Assembly (NCBI GenBank): GCA_964537925.1
Contig: CAZICV010000002.1
Coordinates: forward strand, 310,001 to 374,000
Length of the DNA: 64,000 nt
DNA from: SLDF01 sp964537925
GTDB taxonomy: Bacteria; Bacteroidota; Bacteroidia; Chitinophagales; Saprospiraceae
Reading direction: 5' to 3'
Positions within the stretch are counted from its first letter, which is position 1, and every line of letters begins with the position of its first letter. Of the stretch, positions 52,349-61,992 are shown in pieces. The position numbers were made by a program, and so were the translations under genes. The notes beneath the pieces are model-generated. The model was not told where the DNA came from. It did not search any database and saw only the letters and a list, made by a program, of their open reading frames with translations.

Positions 52349-53965
52349 ATGTCCGCAAAGCTTATCTTCGTTACGGGGGGCGTCACTTCCTCGTTGGGAA
52401 AAGGTATTTTCTCCGCCTCACTAGCGAAACTCCTGCAGGCCCATGGCCTTTCCGTCACGATCCAGAAATTCGATCCGTATATCAACGTAGACCCCGGTAC
52501 GCTCAATCCCTATGAGCACGGCGAGTGCTACGTCACAGACGACGGAGCAGAGACAGACCTCGACCTTGGTCACTACGAGCGTTTTCTGAGTATCCCCACC
52601 TCACAGGCCAACAACGTGACCACCGGCCGGGTCTACCAGACCGTGATCAACAAGGAGCGGGCAGGAGATTATCTCGGTAAGACAGTACAGGTGATCCCGC
52701 ATATCACGGACGAGATCAAGCGCCGTGTCCTGCTGCTCGCTCAGGATGAGTCTTATGACGTAGTGATCACGGAGCTGGGCGGTACCGTCGGCGATATCGA
52801 GTCACTGCCTTATCTCGAGGCGCTTCGCCAGCTGCGTTGGGAGCTCGGCAGCCAGGACTGCCTGGTCATACACCTTACACTATTGCCTTATCTCAAGGCA
52901 GCTAAAGAGTTGAAAACCAAGCCGACACAGCACTCAGTGAAGGAGTTGCAGAACTCCGGTATACAGCCTGATATGCTGGTCTGCCGGACCGAGTTTCCCA
53001 TCACCAACGAGATACGCAGCAAGCTCGCCCTGTTCTGCAATGTAGACCAGCGCTCCGTCATAGAGTGTATCGATGCGGAGACCATCTACGATGTGCCCCT
53101 GCTCATGCTCAAGGAGAAGCTGGACAGTACCGTATTGCAGAAGCTGCGCCTCAAGAGCAACCAGAAGCCCGATCTGAGTTCCTGGAAGACTTTCCTTGGC
53201 AAGCTCAAGAATCCGCTGCAGGAGGTCCGTATCGGCCTCATAGGCAAGTACATCGAGCTTGCGGACGCTTATATATCGATCAACGAGGCGTTTGTACATG
53301 CCGGCGCCATCAATGAGTGCAAGGTGCATGTAGTGCCCATTCACTCCGAGAAGATCGAAAGCGAGGAAGACGCCAGGGCCATACTGTCCGACCTCAACGG
53401 TATACTGGTAGCGCCCGGTTTCGGTGAGCGTGGTATCGAGGGCAAGATCAAGGCGATCCGTTATGCACGGGAGCAGGGCATACCTTTCTTCGGGATCTGC
53501 CTGGGTATGCAGTGCGCTGTAGTGGAGTTTGCGCGGCATGTCGCCGGGCTGGCAGATGCAGCCTCTACGGAAGTGCGGCCCGATACACCTGAGCCGGTGA
53601 TCGACATGATGGAAGAGCAGAAGAAGATCACGCGCAAGGGAGGCACCATGCGCCTGGGCGCCTATCAGTGCAAGCTCCGCAAGCCCAGCAAAGCAGCTAA
53701 GCTGTACGGCAGGGAGCTGATCTCCGAGCGACACCGCCACCGCTACGAGTTCAACAACAAGTACCTCGATACACTCGAGCAGGCAGGTATGATCGCCACC
53801 GGTATCAATCCCGACAGCCAGCTCGTCGAGATTGTAGAGATCCCGGCGCATCCGTTCTTCGTGGGCGTACAGTTCCACCCGGAGCTGAAGTCTACAGTGG
53901 AGAACCCGCATCCCGTTTTTGCAGGTTTCATCCAGGCTGCCGTACAGCACAAGAATCGTCGCTGA
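52349..53965 (+). CDS. pyrG: CTP synthase
   Basis: 538 aa, the normal length. Synthetase domain: KLIFVTGGVTSSLGKGIFSASLAKLLQ, DPYINVDPGTLNPYEHGECYVTDDGAETDLDLGHYERF; glutaminase domain: PGFGERGIEGKI, the nucleophile Cys in FFGICLGMQCAVVEFARH, and HPFFVGVQFHPEL with the catalytic His/Glu. It makes CTP from UTP using ATP and glutamine. Monocistronic. Feedback by CTP is known for the family; an upstream structure is noted separately. Confidence 0.98.
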   Translation: MSAKLIFVTGGVTSSLGKGIFSASLAKLLQAHGLSVTIQKFDPYINVDPGTLNPYEHGECYVTDDGAETDLDLGHYERFLSIPTSQANNVTTGRVYQTVINKERAGDYLGKTVQVIPHITDEIKRRVLLLAQDESYDVVITELGGTVGDIESLPYLEALRQLRWELGSQDCLVIHLTLLPYLKAAKELKTKPTQHSVKELQNSGIQPDMLVCRTEFPITNEIRSKLALFCNVDQRSVIECIDAETIYDVPLLMLKEKLDSTVLQKLRLKSNQKPDLSSWKTFLGKLKNPLQEVRIGLIGKYIELADAYISINEAFVHAGAINECKVHVVPIHSEKIESEEDARAILSDLNGILVAPGFGERGIEGKIKAIRYAREQGIPFFGICLGMQCAVVEFARHVAGLADAASTEVRPDTPEPVIDMMEEQKKITRKGGTMRLGAYQCKLRKPSKAAKLYGRELISERHRHRYEFNNKYLDTLEQAGMIATGINPDSQLVEIVEIPAHPFFVGVQFHPELKSTVENPHPVFAGFIQAAVQHKNRR

Positions 53966-54028
53966 ACCCCGTCAGCCGTTTCGCGGTGCGGTATATGTCG
54001 GACCTGCTTGAGGTCAGGTTCAGCCCGT

Positions 54029-55567
54029 TTAGTGTACGCTGAGTACCTGGTAGATCCGGTATTGCTCGTTTTCCGCCACTACTGGCAGGTCGAGCTGGTG
54101 GTCTTTCCAGGTGAGCATATGGGTCACACCCATGGAGATCAGGCTTTGGACCTGTCGCTCGCTGAGGTTGCGGTAGGCTGCCCGGGCTTCGGGCATCAGC
54201 GCGAAGCCTCCTGTCGGCATATGTACGGACAGTCCGTATACCAGGTGTACCCTGCGGTACCACTCCTTGAGGTAGCTTTTCTGGTGGGCGATGCTCTTGA
54301 AGTCTACGAATACGCTGCGCTGCGCTATGAAGCGGAAGTTACTGTTGTCCGGCGGGATGATGAACAGCGCCTGCTGCGGAGTTACCCTGTGGGCGATCTG
54401 GGCTATCTCGATGGAAGGGTCCTGTTCCACGGGTTCTGTCCTGTCCCTTGGTTTTTCGGCCACGGGCGGGAATCCCGCTACCAGCATACCACCCAGCATA
54501 GCGGCCAGCACAGTCAGGAAGAGGGTAGGGCGTATATGCAGCATCACCCGCTTGTCCAGCCACCCGAATAGCGCCATCACCGAGAAGGTCTCCAACCAGA
54601 TCGTTGTCTTGAACCACTGTGTCTTGATCGGCAGGTCCCATCCCTGGTAGAGCAGGATACTGTAGACCAGTGCACCGGTAGTCACCACGACATAGAGTGC
54701 GCCCACGCGTCGGTCCGTGATCCTGTACCACAGGTAGGCGCAGGCGAAGAATATCGCCGAGGCCACGAAGTGGAGCCAGGAGAAGGTATCTGGAAAGTAG
54801 TGGTGCGGCATACGCATGCGCACGATCGCCAGGAAGTCCACATCCGCATCGTCGGCATGGTGGTATTGCCAGAGCAGCAGCAGCCAGGCCAGGCCGGGCA
54901 GTGCACATAGGGTGGCCGGTAGGTACTTGCGCAGGCCTGCCATTGTCGGCAGTTGCCCCTGCTGTAGGATCGGTGCTAGTGCCAGCACCCCCTGTAGCAG
55001 GAAGACCTGTGCGCCCACCACCGGCTGGAAGAGGATCACCGCGTTGAGCAGGACGAAGGCCTTCACCCAGCGGCCTGTCAGGCTCCAGTACAGTACCCAT
55101 ACCGACATAGCCTTGGCAGGCAGCGAAGGCACCATATAGTTGTAGTACAGTTCATTGCCGCCGAGGTTGAGCTGGTACATCAGTACCATCGCGGTCAGTA
55201 TACTCAGCCACCGGAAGAACGAACTGCGTATATACAGCCCGCTGATCTTGCGGAGTCCGTAGATCATCACCATCGAGCAGGCAGCATGGCAGAGGAAAGC
55301 CCATAGCTCGATATGGCTCATCCCCAGCTTCATTAGCAGGGCAAAGGGGTACCGTTCGTTCGGGATATGGCTGCTGATGAACTGTATGTAGAAGTCGGAC
55401 GGGTACAGCGTCGGATCACCCAGGAAGAGCGCGTACGACAGCCCCTCCGTCTGGTCCGATGTACCGTACTGGTAGCCCAGCAGCAGTAGTACGGACGCGT
55501 ACACAGCCAAGTACTCCCACGTGACCAGGAGTATGTTTTTCGTTCTGTTGGGCGAATGAGCGGTCAT
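54029..55567 (-). CDS. Polytopic membrane protein with C-terminal soluble domain
   Basis: 512 aa from the ATG at 55565-55567 (MTAHSPNRTKN). About ten to twelve hydrophobic segments occupy residues 20-385, with a periplasmic or cytoplasmic tail of 125 residues (ALFIIPPDNSNFRFIAQRSVFVDFKSIAHQ). The pattern of a first loop with acidic residues and a large C-terminal domain recalls GT-C glycosyltransferases and similar polyprenyl-phosphate-sugar enzymes, but I cannot identify DxD or another catalytic motif with confidence. Function unknown; cell envelope glycan assembly is one possibility. Confidence 0.65.
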   Translation of the reverse strand: MTAHSPNRTKNILLVTWEYLAVYASVLLLLGYQYGTSDQTEGLSYALFLGDPTLYPSDFYIQFISSHIPNERYPFALLMKLGMSHIELWAFLCHAACSMVMIYGLRKISGLYIRSSFFRWLSILTAMVLMYQLNLGGNELYYNYMVPSLPAKAMSVWVLYWSLTGRWVKAFVLLNAVILFQPVVGAQVFLLQGVLALAPILQQGQLPTMAGLRKYLPATLCALPGLAWLLLLWQYHHADDADVDFLAIVRMRMPHHYFPDTFSWLHFVASAIFFACAYLWYRITDRRVGALYVVVTTGALVYSILLYQGWDLPIKTQWFKTTIWLETFSVMALFGWLDKRVMLHIRPTLFLTVLAAMLGGMLVAGFPPVAEKPRDRTEPVEQDPSIEIAQIAHRVTPQQALFIIPPDNSNFRFIAQRSVFVDFKSIAHQKSYLKEWYRRVHLVYGLSVHMPTGGFALMPEARAAYRNLSERQVQSLISMGVTHMLTWKDHQLDLPVVAENEQYRIYQVLSVH

Positions 55568-55730
55568 GATGCCGGTCCGGCGGAGAATTCGATTTAATTT
55601 AGTGCGTCGAAAATAACAGGAAATAAAGACAAAGCACAAGCCTCGGCTTCTTTCCTTTTCCGGCAGTATCCTTCAGCCTGGCCGGGATATCGCGGAGGCC
55701 CTGCTTACAGCAGCTTAACGCCTTTCACAC

Positions 55731-56264
55731 ATGAGAAAACTGGATCCGGGAGAGCTCAACCGCCCCGACAGCGACACTTTCCGGCAGATGCCGCGTCAGC
55801 CCTTTGTCTTCGTACTGGACAGCGTGCGCTCGGCGCTCAATGTTGGGTCTGTCTTCCGCACCTGCGACGGTTTCGCGCTGGAGCGCCTGCTGCTCTGCGG
55901 CATCACGGCGCAGCCGCCGCACCGGGAGATCCTCAAGACGGCCCTGGGCGCTACCGCTACCGTGCCGTGGACCTATTTTGAAGACCCCCAGGCCTGTATC
56001 GGCTGGCTGGCAGGGGAGGGCTGGGAGATCGTCTGCGTGGAGCAGACCGACAGCGCGGTACTGCTCAGCGAATACAGGGTATCGGACAGGGCGCAGGCCT
56101 TTGTCTTTGGCAATGAAGTAGAGGGTGTGAGCCAGGCGTTTCTCGATGCGGCGGCGGCATCCGTAGAGATCCCGCAGTTCGGCGCCAAGCATTCGCTCAA
56201 TGTAGCGGTATGTGCCGGTATACTGGCCTGGGAGATCAGCCGTCAGCGCGGCTTCAGAACCTGA
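55731..56264 (+). CDS. SpoU/TrmH family RNA 2'-O-methyltransferase
   Basis: 177 aa. The three SPOUT motifs are present: motif 1 LNVGSVFRTCDGF (catalytic Arg), motif 2 VFGNEVEGVSQ and motif 3 IPQFGAKHSLNVAVCAGIL, which form the trefoil knot and bind S-adenosylmethionine. It lacks the N-terminal substrate-binding extension of rRNA enzymes such as RlmB. Target RNA (tRNA Gm18 or an rRNA site) cannot be read from sequence. The last 11 nt overlap the convergent OmpW-like/beta-barrel gene. Confidence 0.9.
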   Translation: MRKLDPGELNRPDSDTFRQMPRQPFVFVLDSVRSALNVGSVFRTCDGFALERLLLCGITAQPPHREILKTALGATATVPWTYFEDPQACIGWLAGEGWEIVCVEQTDSAVLLSEYRVSDRAQAFVFGNEVEGVSQAFLDAAAASVEIPQFGAKHSLNVAVCAGILAWEISRQRGFRT

Positions 56265-56937
56265 TCCCCAGCCTGATGCCCGGCTGCAGGTCCGAGAGCC
56301 GTGTACGTTCGCTGTTGCCGGGCGACTGGCTGTCTACATTGAGCAGTTGCTGGAGTCCTTCCCATTCCGGGGTGAACCAGTGCTGCCACTGGACATAGGG
56401 CGTGATCGTGATCGCGTCGGATACCCCGAGATCCAGCCCGGCGCCCACGGCAAAGCTGTAGTTCCACTGGCTGGCGGTCGTTCCTGCTGACAGGTCTGTG
56501 TCATACTTGCTCATAGCTGCGCCCAGTGATGCCGACAGGAAGAATCCTTTCTGAAACCACGGCTCGTGCTTGGAGAAGGTAGGGCAGTCGCAGTCGCCTT
56601 CGAAGTTGAGTATGTAAAACTGTGTGTTGAACCGCACATAGTAGCTGTTCCACGACAGCCGTACATCGTCCACACGCAGCGCCCGGTGCATTTTGACGCC
56701 GATCTCCGGCAGAAACTCCACCCGGTAGTTTTCCAGCCTGAACCAATAGTCCAGCCCCACGCCCCAGGCTGCAGGCTGGTAGCGCACATCAGCCTGGTTG
56801 CGCCCTGCCAGGTCCGCCAGTGTCTGCCAGCCGTCCGCTTTTGTGTGGGAGTAGTAGGTCCGGATACCGAGCTGGGCGCTCAGCAGGACGGGCATCAGCG
56901 ATGCGATTACGAGAGTGACGATTCTTTTGCGGCTCAT
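56254..56937 (-). CDS. Outer membrane beta-barrel protein
   Basis: 227 aa from the ATG at 56935-56937 (MSRKRIVTLV); another at 56952 is possible. Signal peptide to about residue 20 (LSAQ). The mature part shows alternating hydrophobic/polar beta-strands (DYWFRLENYRVEFLPEIGVKM, FFLSASLGAAMSKYD, SFAVGAGLDLGVSDAITITPYVQWQHW) ending in a terminal Phe (GIRLGIRF), as in small outer membrane proteins. Function not known; it is not a porin of known type. Convergent overlap of 11 nt with the methyltransferase gene. Confidence 0.75.
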   Translation of the reverse strand: MSRKRIVTLVIASLMPVLLSAQLGIRTYYSHTKADGWQTLADLAGRNQADVRYQPAAWGVGLDYWFRLENYRVEFLPEIGVKMHRALRVDDVRLSWNSYYVRFNTQFYILNFEGDCDCPTFSKHEPWFQKGFFLSASLGAAMSKYDTDLSAGTTASQWNYSFAVGAGLDLGVSDAITITPYVQWQHWFTPEWEGLQQLLNVDSQSPGNSERTRLSDLQPGIRLGIRF

Positions 56938-57048
56938 ACGGCTACCAGGCATTGAAAACAGAACAACGAGTAAATATACAGTCTCAGTCTCTGAGATGTT
57001 GCCAACTTTGATGCCCTGTGCTTATTATCTTTACGGGAAAAAACGGAT

Positions 57049-58365
57049 TTGAAAACCAAAACGGCAAGAGCGGACAAGGTCAATGTGATCACACTGGGGT
57101 GCTCCAAGAACACCGTGGACTCCGAGAACATCATCACCCAGTTGCGCGGCAACGACCTGGATGTAGCACACGAAGAGGAGGGGAGCGACGCCAATGTCAT
57201 CATAGTGAATACCTGCGGCTTCATCGACCTGGCCAAGGAGGAGTCCATACAGACCATCCTGCACTACGCAGATCAGAAGACCCGCGGCCATATCGACAAG
57301 CTGTATGTGACCGGCTGTCTGTCGCAGCGGTACAAGGACGACCTGGAGAAGGAGATACCCGAGGTAGACGCCTATTTCGGTACGATGGATATGCCCGCCC
57401 TGCTGGCCCGGTTCAACGCCGACTACCGCCACGAGCTCATCGGCGAGCGTATGCTCAGCACACCGGGGCACTATGCCTATCTCAAGATATCCGAAGGCTG
57501 CAACCGCACCTGTTCTTTCTGCGCCATACCGCTCATGCGGGGCAAGCACGTATCCCGCACCATAGAGAGCCTGGTGCACGAGGCCCGCTTCCTGGCCGGG
57601 CAGGGAGTACGCGAGATCATGCTGATCGCCCAGGAGCTCACATATTATGGGCTCGACATCTACAAGAAGCGCAGCCTGCCCGAGCTGCTGGAGCAGCTCA
57701 GCGGCGTAGAGGGCATCGAGTGGATCCGCCTGCACTATGCCTACCCGAGCAAGTTTCCCGTGGAGATATTTGACGCTATGGCCGCCCTGCCCAAGGTCTG
57801 CAACTACCTCGACATACCCCTGCAGCACGCGTCGGATACTGTACTCCAGCGCATGCACCGCCAGACCACTGCCGACGAGCAGCGCCGACTGATCGAGCAT
57901 GCCCGTGCTGTAGTGCCCGATATCGCCATACGGACCACCATGCTCGTCGGTTTCCCGGGAGAGACAGAGGAGGAGTTCGGAGAGCTTTGCGACTTCGTCC
58001 GCGAGATGCAGTTTGAGCGGCTGGGTGTGTTCCAGTATTCCCATGAGGAGGATACGCCCGCCTATACGCTGGAGGACGATATACCGGCCGAGGTCAAGAC
58101 GGAGCGAATGGAGACGCTGATGGCGATCCAGCGCGATATATCGCTCGACCGCAACGAGCAGCGTATCGGGCAGACCCTGCGCATACTGATCGACCGCAAG
58201 GAGGGAGACTACTTCGTGGGCCGTACGGAGTACGACTCGCCGGAGGTAGACAATGAGGTGATGGTACCTGCCGGGCAGCACTACCTGAGGGTAGGGGACT
58301 TTGCCCAGGTCAGCATCACCGATGCTACGGAATACGACCTCATGGCCGAGCCGGTTGCCGGGTAG
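57049..58365 (+). CDS. rimO: Ribosomal protein S12 methylthiotransferase
   Basis: 438 aa. UPF0004 domain with Cys18 (TLGCSKNTVDSE) and the cysteines NTCGF and GCLSQRY that bind a second Fe4S4 cluster; radical SAM motif GCNRTCSFCAIPLMRGKHVSR with Cys151, Cys155 and Cys158; C-terminal TRAM domain. It methylthiolates Asp of ribosomal protein S12. The start is a TTG at 57049, required because the conserved first Cys is only 18 residues in and no ATG lies upstream in frame. A TATCTTTA element at 57026-57033 is a one-mismatch -7 box. Confidence 0.94.
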   Translation: MKTKTARADKVNVITLGCSKNTVDSENIITQLRGNDLDVAHEEEGSDANVIIVNTCGFIDLAKEESIQTILHYADQKTRGHIDKLYVTGCLSQRYKDDLEKEIPEVDAYFGTMDMPALLARFNADYRHELIGERMLSTPGHYAYLKISEGCNRTCSFCAIPLMRGKHVSRTIESLVHEARFLAGQGVREIMLIAQELTYYGLDIYKKRSLPELLEQLSGVEGIEWIRLHYAYPSKFPVEIFDAMAALPKVCNYLDIPLQHASDTVLQRMHRQTTADEQRRLIEHARAVVPDIAIRTTMLVGFPGETEEEFGELCDFVREMQFERLGVFQYSHEEDTPAYTLEDDIPAEVKTERMETLMAIQRDISLDRNEQRIGQTLRILIDRKEGDYFVGRTEYDSPEVDNEVMVPAGQHYLRVGDFAQVSITDATEYDLMAEPVAG

Positions 58366-58407
58366 GAAGCCCGGCCGCCGCGGACAGGAGGACTCAAAGC
58401 ATATACT

Positions 58408-58875
58408 ATGATTGACCTGTTTCGTATCACCCGTATCAAGAAAGCCACGCCGCCTGTACAGGCGCTGACGGCTTTCCTGCTGTTCCTCATCTTTGCAGCC
58501 GTGAGCCGGTCGCTTGACCTGGTGGGCTGGATAGAGGTCAGTCCCCGTTTCCCGTGGATCTGTGCGCTGGCCTTCCTGCTGCTGTACTGCATTTTCAACC
58601 CGCTCTTCTTTCTTTATTCCGATTCTGCCCGTACCTATTGGCAGCGATCCATATTCAGCTATGCCGGGCTGGCCGTCGCAGGCGGCCTGGGAGCCTATCT
58701 TTTCTCCGGGGTAGCCCTGGACGATGCAGGCAGCGTGCGCTGGCTCTACATGGTCGTCACCGTCGCTTACCTTGTATTCATGTCCATCGTAGGTTTTATG
58801 CGCTCCATCGTGGAGCTTGCCCAGCGCAAGGATACCCGCGACTTCGACAACCGACGCCACCGTCACAGGCGTTGA
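58408..58875 (+). CDS. Small integral membrane protein
   Basis: 155 aa with four hydrophobic segments (about 20-42, 50-66, 80-101, 112-133) and a basic C-terminus (RHRHRR). It begins 43 nt after rimO and may share its transcript. I see no motif that identifies a family; many Bacteroidota have similar small four-TM proteins of unknown role. Confidence 0.65.
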   Translation: MIDLFRITRIKKATPPVQALTAFLLFLIFAAVSRSLDLVGWIEVSPRFPWICALAFLLLYCIFNPLFFLYSDSARTYWQRSIFSYAGLAVAGGLGAYLFSGVALDDAGSVRWLYMVVTVAYLVFMSIVGFMRSIVELAQRKDTRDFDNRRHRHRR

Positions 58876-59002
58876 GACCGGGCTGCCGTGTTCACTGTAC
58901 GTGCCGGTTTTGTACATATCCGGGACCTGTCGGGGTAGCCGCAGGACTGCGTAGCAGTATGTTACCAATTTTTGTAGATTGGGACCCGCAATTCCCGGAC
59001 AC

Positions 59003-60241
59003 ATGAAAGACAGCGCCTCTGCCGCACTCACCAAGAACCCCTTCAACATACTGGTCATCGTTGCCGCGCTCGGCTATTTCGTGGACATCTACGACCTCGT
59101 GCTTTTCAGCGTGGTACGGCAGGCCAGCCTGCTCGGTATCGGCGTACCGGAGGAGGATCTGCTGGCCACCGGCGTATGGCTGCTCAACTGGCAGATGGGC
59201 GGTATGCTCGTCGGCGGTATCTTCTGGGGCGTCTATGCCGACCGGAGAGGCCGTCTCTCGGTGCTGTTCGGCTCTATCCTGCTGTATTCACTGGCCAATG
59301 TGCTCAATGGATTCGTCACCTCCGTGCCGGTCTACGCCCTGCTCAGGTTCATAGCCGGTATCGGTCTGGCAGGGGAGTTGGGTGCAGGCATCACGCTCGT
59401 CACAGAGACCATGCACCGCGAGAAGCGCGGTTACGGTACCATGCTGGTGGCCTCCATCGGCATACTCGGGGCTGTGGCGGCCTTCCTGGTGGCCGACCGC
59501 TTCGACTGGCGGGTATCTTATTTTGTTGGCGGCGGCATGGGCCTGCTGCTGCTTATCCTGCGTATCAGCGCTTACGAGTCCGGCCTATACCGCAAGACCG
59601 AGGCTGCCTCCGCCGTCGATCGCGGCCGCTTCTTCGACCTGTTCCGCGATCGGGGCAAGCGGGTGCGTTACCTCAGTATCATACTCGTAGCGCTGCCGAT
59701 CTGGTATGTCGTCGGTATACTGGTCACCTTTTCACCGGAGATCACGCGCGACCTGGGCCTCACCGGGCCGCCCGTACATGCGGGCCGTGCGGTCATGTAC
59801 TGCTATATCGGTCTCTGTGCCGGCGACCTGGCCAGTGGTATACTGAGCCAGTGGCTGCGTAGCCGTATCCGGGCCATTGCGTTGTTCCTGGGGCTTACCT
59901 TCCTCGCCTGTGTGCTGTATTTCCTGCTGGCGGGTGTATCGGAGCAGCTGTTTTATGTGCTGGTGGTCGGTGCGGGCTTCGCCATCGGGTACTGGGCCGT
60001 ATTCATCACCACGGCCGCCGAGCAGTTCGGTACCAATCTTCGCGCCACCGTATCCACCACGGCGCCCAACTTTGTGCGGGGTGCGGTCGTACCGCTCTCG
60101 CTGCTGTTCAGCTACCTGCAGGGCTTCATAGGTACGGCATCATCTGCTGCTGCCGTCGGCCTGCTCACGATCACGGCGGCTGTATGGGCGCTGCGGCGTA
60201 TGGAGGAGTCTTTTGGCAAGGACCTGGACTTCACGGAGTGA
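59003..60241 (+). CDS. MFS transporter (MHS/sugar-organic acid type)
   Basis: 412 aa from the ATG at 59003 (MKDSASAALTKN); an upstream TTG at 58979 is not needed. Twelve membrane helices; the TM2-TM3 loop has GVYADRRGRLSVLFGS, the signature of major facilitator transporters, and the N-terminal FVDIYDLVLFSVVRQ carries an Asp typical of metabolite:proton symporters. Substrate is unknown. It stands alone between rimO and the arginine decarboxylase gene on the other strand. Confidence 0.87.
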   Translation: MKDSASAALTKNPFNILVIVAALGYFVDIYDLVLFSVVRQASLLGIGVPEEDLLATGVWLLNWQMGGMLVGGIFWGVYADRRGRLSVLFGSILLYSLANVLNGFVTSVPVYALLRFIAGIGLAGELGAGITLVTETMHREKRGYGTMLVASIGILGAVAAFLVADRFDWRVSYFVGGGMGLLLLILRISAYESGLYRKTEAASAVDRGRFFDLFRDRGKRVRYLSIILVALPIWYVVGILVTFSPEITRDLGLTGPPVHAGRAVMYCYIGLCAGDLASGILSQWLRSRIRAIALFLGLTFLACVLYFLLAGVSEQLFYVLVVGAGFAIGYWAVFITTAAEQFGTNLRATVSTTAPNFVRGAVVPLSLLFSYLQGFIGTASSAAAVGLLTITAAVWALRRMEESFGKDLDFTE

Positions 60242-60353
60242 CACACAACCGGCAGGGTAGAGGCAGTATCCCTTTCCCCGGCCCGATGGCTTGGGGATCT
60301 ACGTTTCTTTTCGTACCTTACTTAGACGGGGCTTTCCTTTCCGGGTCGGCGCA

Positions 60354-61745
60354 TCAGTAGCCCAGCAGGCGCAGCATCGACTCAGCGTCCTGGTGATCCG
60401 AGTGCCGCCAGTGGATCAGTTCCCCGTTTTCGTCTTTGTCCACGATCACATGCTGCGGAGAGGGGATGAGGCAGTGTTTGATACCACCGTAGCCGCTCAG
60501 CGCATCCTGGTAGGCTCCCGAGTGGAAGAATCCCACATAGAGCCGTTCCCCGCGCGTGATCCTGGGCAGGTAGACCTGGTTGATATGCGCCTCGGAGTTG
60601 TAGTAGTCCGCGTTGTCGCAGCTCAGTCCGCCGATATTCACCCGCTGGTACTCGCGTTCCCAGTAGTTGACCGGCAGCAGGATGAAGCGCTCGTTGATCC
60701 CCCAGGCGTCGGGCAGAGTGTTCATCAACGAGTTGTCCACCATATACCAGAGCTCTGCGTCATTCTGCTGCTTCTGGCCGAGTACAGAGAAGAAGGTCGC
60801 GCCGCTCTCGCCCACGGTGAATTTGCCGAACTCTGAGAAGAGATCCGGCTCTTCGATGCCCTCTTCCGTACAGGCTTCCTTGACCAGCCGTACGATCTCG
60901 AAGATCATATACCGGTAGTCGTACTCGAATCCCAGCGAATTGCGGATTGGCAGGCCGCCGCCGATATTGAGCGCATTGAGTGTAGGGCAGATGCGTTTGA
61001 GCTGGCAGTACAGGCGTATGCCTTTCTTGAGCTCACTCCAGTAGTAGATCGTATCCTTGATCCCCGTATCGATGAAGAAGTGCAGCATCCGCAGCCTGAA
61101 CTTAGGGTTCGGTGCGATCTTGTCGCGGTAGAAGTCCAGCACCTGCGACTGGCGTATACCGAGCCGGCTCGTGTAGAACTCGAAGTTGGGTTCCTCTTCC
61201 GTAGCGATCCGGATACCGATATCGCTCGTCCGCTCGAAAAACTCGTTGTACAGCTCCGGCTCGTCTATATTGTCGCAGATCGGCACCAGGTTGAACTTTC
61301 CTTCATTCACCAGGTCGGCTATCTTGCGTACATATTCCCGGGTCTTGAATCCATTGTTGATGATGATCGTACCCGGCTCGATCCGGCCCTCTGAGTCGAG
61401 CTTGCGGATCAGGTCTATATCGAATGATGATGAAGTCTCCAGCTGCGCCTTGTTCTGCAGCACTTCATCGAGGATATGCTTGAAGTGGGAGCTCTTCGTA
61501 CAGTAGCAGTAGTGATACTGTCCCTTGTAGTCGCACCGCGTCATCGCCTCGCCGAACAGTCCGCGCGCACGCCCGATCTGGGCGCCGATCTTGGGCAGAT
61601 AGGTCAGCCTGAGCGGCGTCCCGTATTCTTCCAGCAGGGTATAGAGGTCGATACCGTGAAACCTGAGCTTATTGTCTTGCAGATCAAATCCGTCCTGGGG
61701 GAAGTAAAACGTCTGGTCTACTAGGTCAAAATAGGTGTTTCTCAT
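60354..61745 (-). CDS. speA: Arginine decarboxylase (Bacteroidota-type, PLP fold III)
   Basis: 463 aa, the length of the compact Bacteroidota enzyme (E. coli SpeA is about 650). YCYCTKSSHF carries the lysine expected to bind PLP, ALNIGGGLPI is the glycine loop that holds the phosphate, and the C-terminal ADYYNSEAHINQVYLP and GFFHSGAYQDALSGYGG carry the substrate/dimer residues. It makes agmatine for polyamine synthesis. A perfect -7 element on the minus strand lies 52 nt upstream. Carboxynorspermidine or diaminopimelate decarboxylase activity is less likely given the overall length and start. Confidence 0.85.
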   Translation of the reverse strand: MRNTYFDLVDQTFYFPQDGFDLQDNKLRFHGIDLYTLLEEYGTPLRLTYLPKIGAQIGRARGLFGEAMTRCDYKGQYHYCYCTKSSHFKHILDEVLQNKAQLETSSSFDIDLIRKLDSEGRIEPGTIIINNGFKTREYVRKIADLVNEGKFNLVPICDNIDEPELYNEFFERTSDIGIRIATEEEPNFEFYTSRLGIRQSQVLDFYRDKIAPNPKFRLRMLHFFIDTGIKDTIYYWSELKKGIRLYCQLKRICPTLNALNIGGGLPIRNSLGFEYDYRYMIFEIVRLVKEACTEEGIEEPDLFSEFGKFTVGESGATFFSVLGQKQQNDAELWYMVDNSLMNTLPDAWGINERFILLPVNYWEREYQRVNIGGLSCDNADYYNSEAHINQVYLPRITRGERLYVGFFHSGAYQDALSGYGGIKHCLIPSPQHVIVDKDENGELIHWRHSDHQDAESMLRLLGY

Positions 61746-61796
61746 TTCACAAAGGCATACAAGGGGTCGTCGATACGGTGATCATTAAAAGGACTG

Positions 61797-61804
61797 CAAA
61801 TATA
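61797..61804 (-). promoter_or_regulatory. -7 element of speA
   Basis: TATATTTG on the minus strand, perfect TAnnTTTG; predicted leader about 48 nt. Confidence 0.5.
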
Positions 61805-61936
61805 GTTTTTTTACGGGTCCGGTACCTGTCAGTCTTTAAACTGTCGCAATAAGGCGGCCTTGTTTTTTCACCGGAGGTACATCACTGCTTTATACACAGG
61901 TCAGCAGGCCGTTCTGGTGTTGGTTCGTATATCCCT

Positions 61937-61951
61937 ATCTTATTAAGATAC
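61937..61951. repeat. 15-bp palindrome TATCTTA-T-TAAGATA
   Basis: Perfect 7-bp dyad in the 247-bp space between the DJ-1-like gene and speA. It could be the DJ-1 gene's 3' hairpin or a binding site upstream of speA. Nothing else is seen in that space. Confidence 0.4.
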
Positions 61952-61992
61952 AGCTTTTTAGCGGTATATGCAAGGGGAGGGGCCGCTCCGGT

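Noticed and set aside
57031..59058. 675-codon open frame on the minus strand across rimO and a small membrane protein gene
   Set aside because: It runs antisense through radical SAM and TRAM motifs of rimO and shows no recognisable domain.
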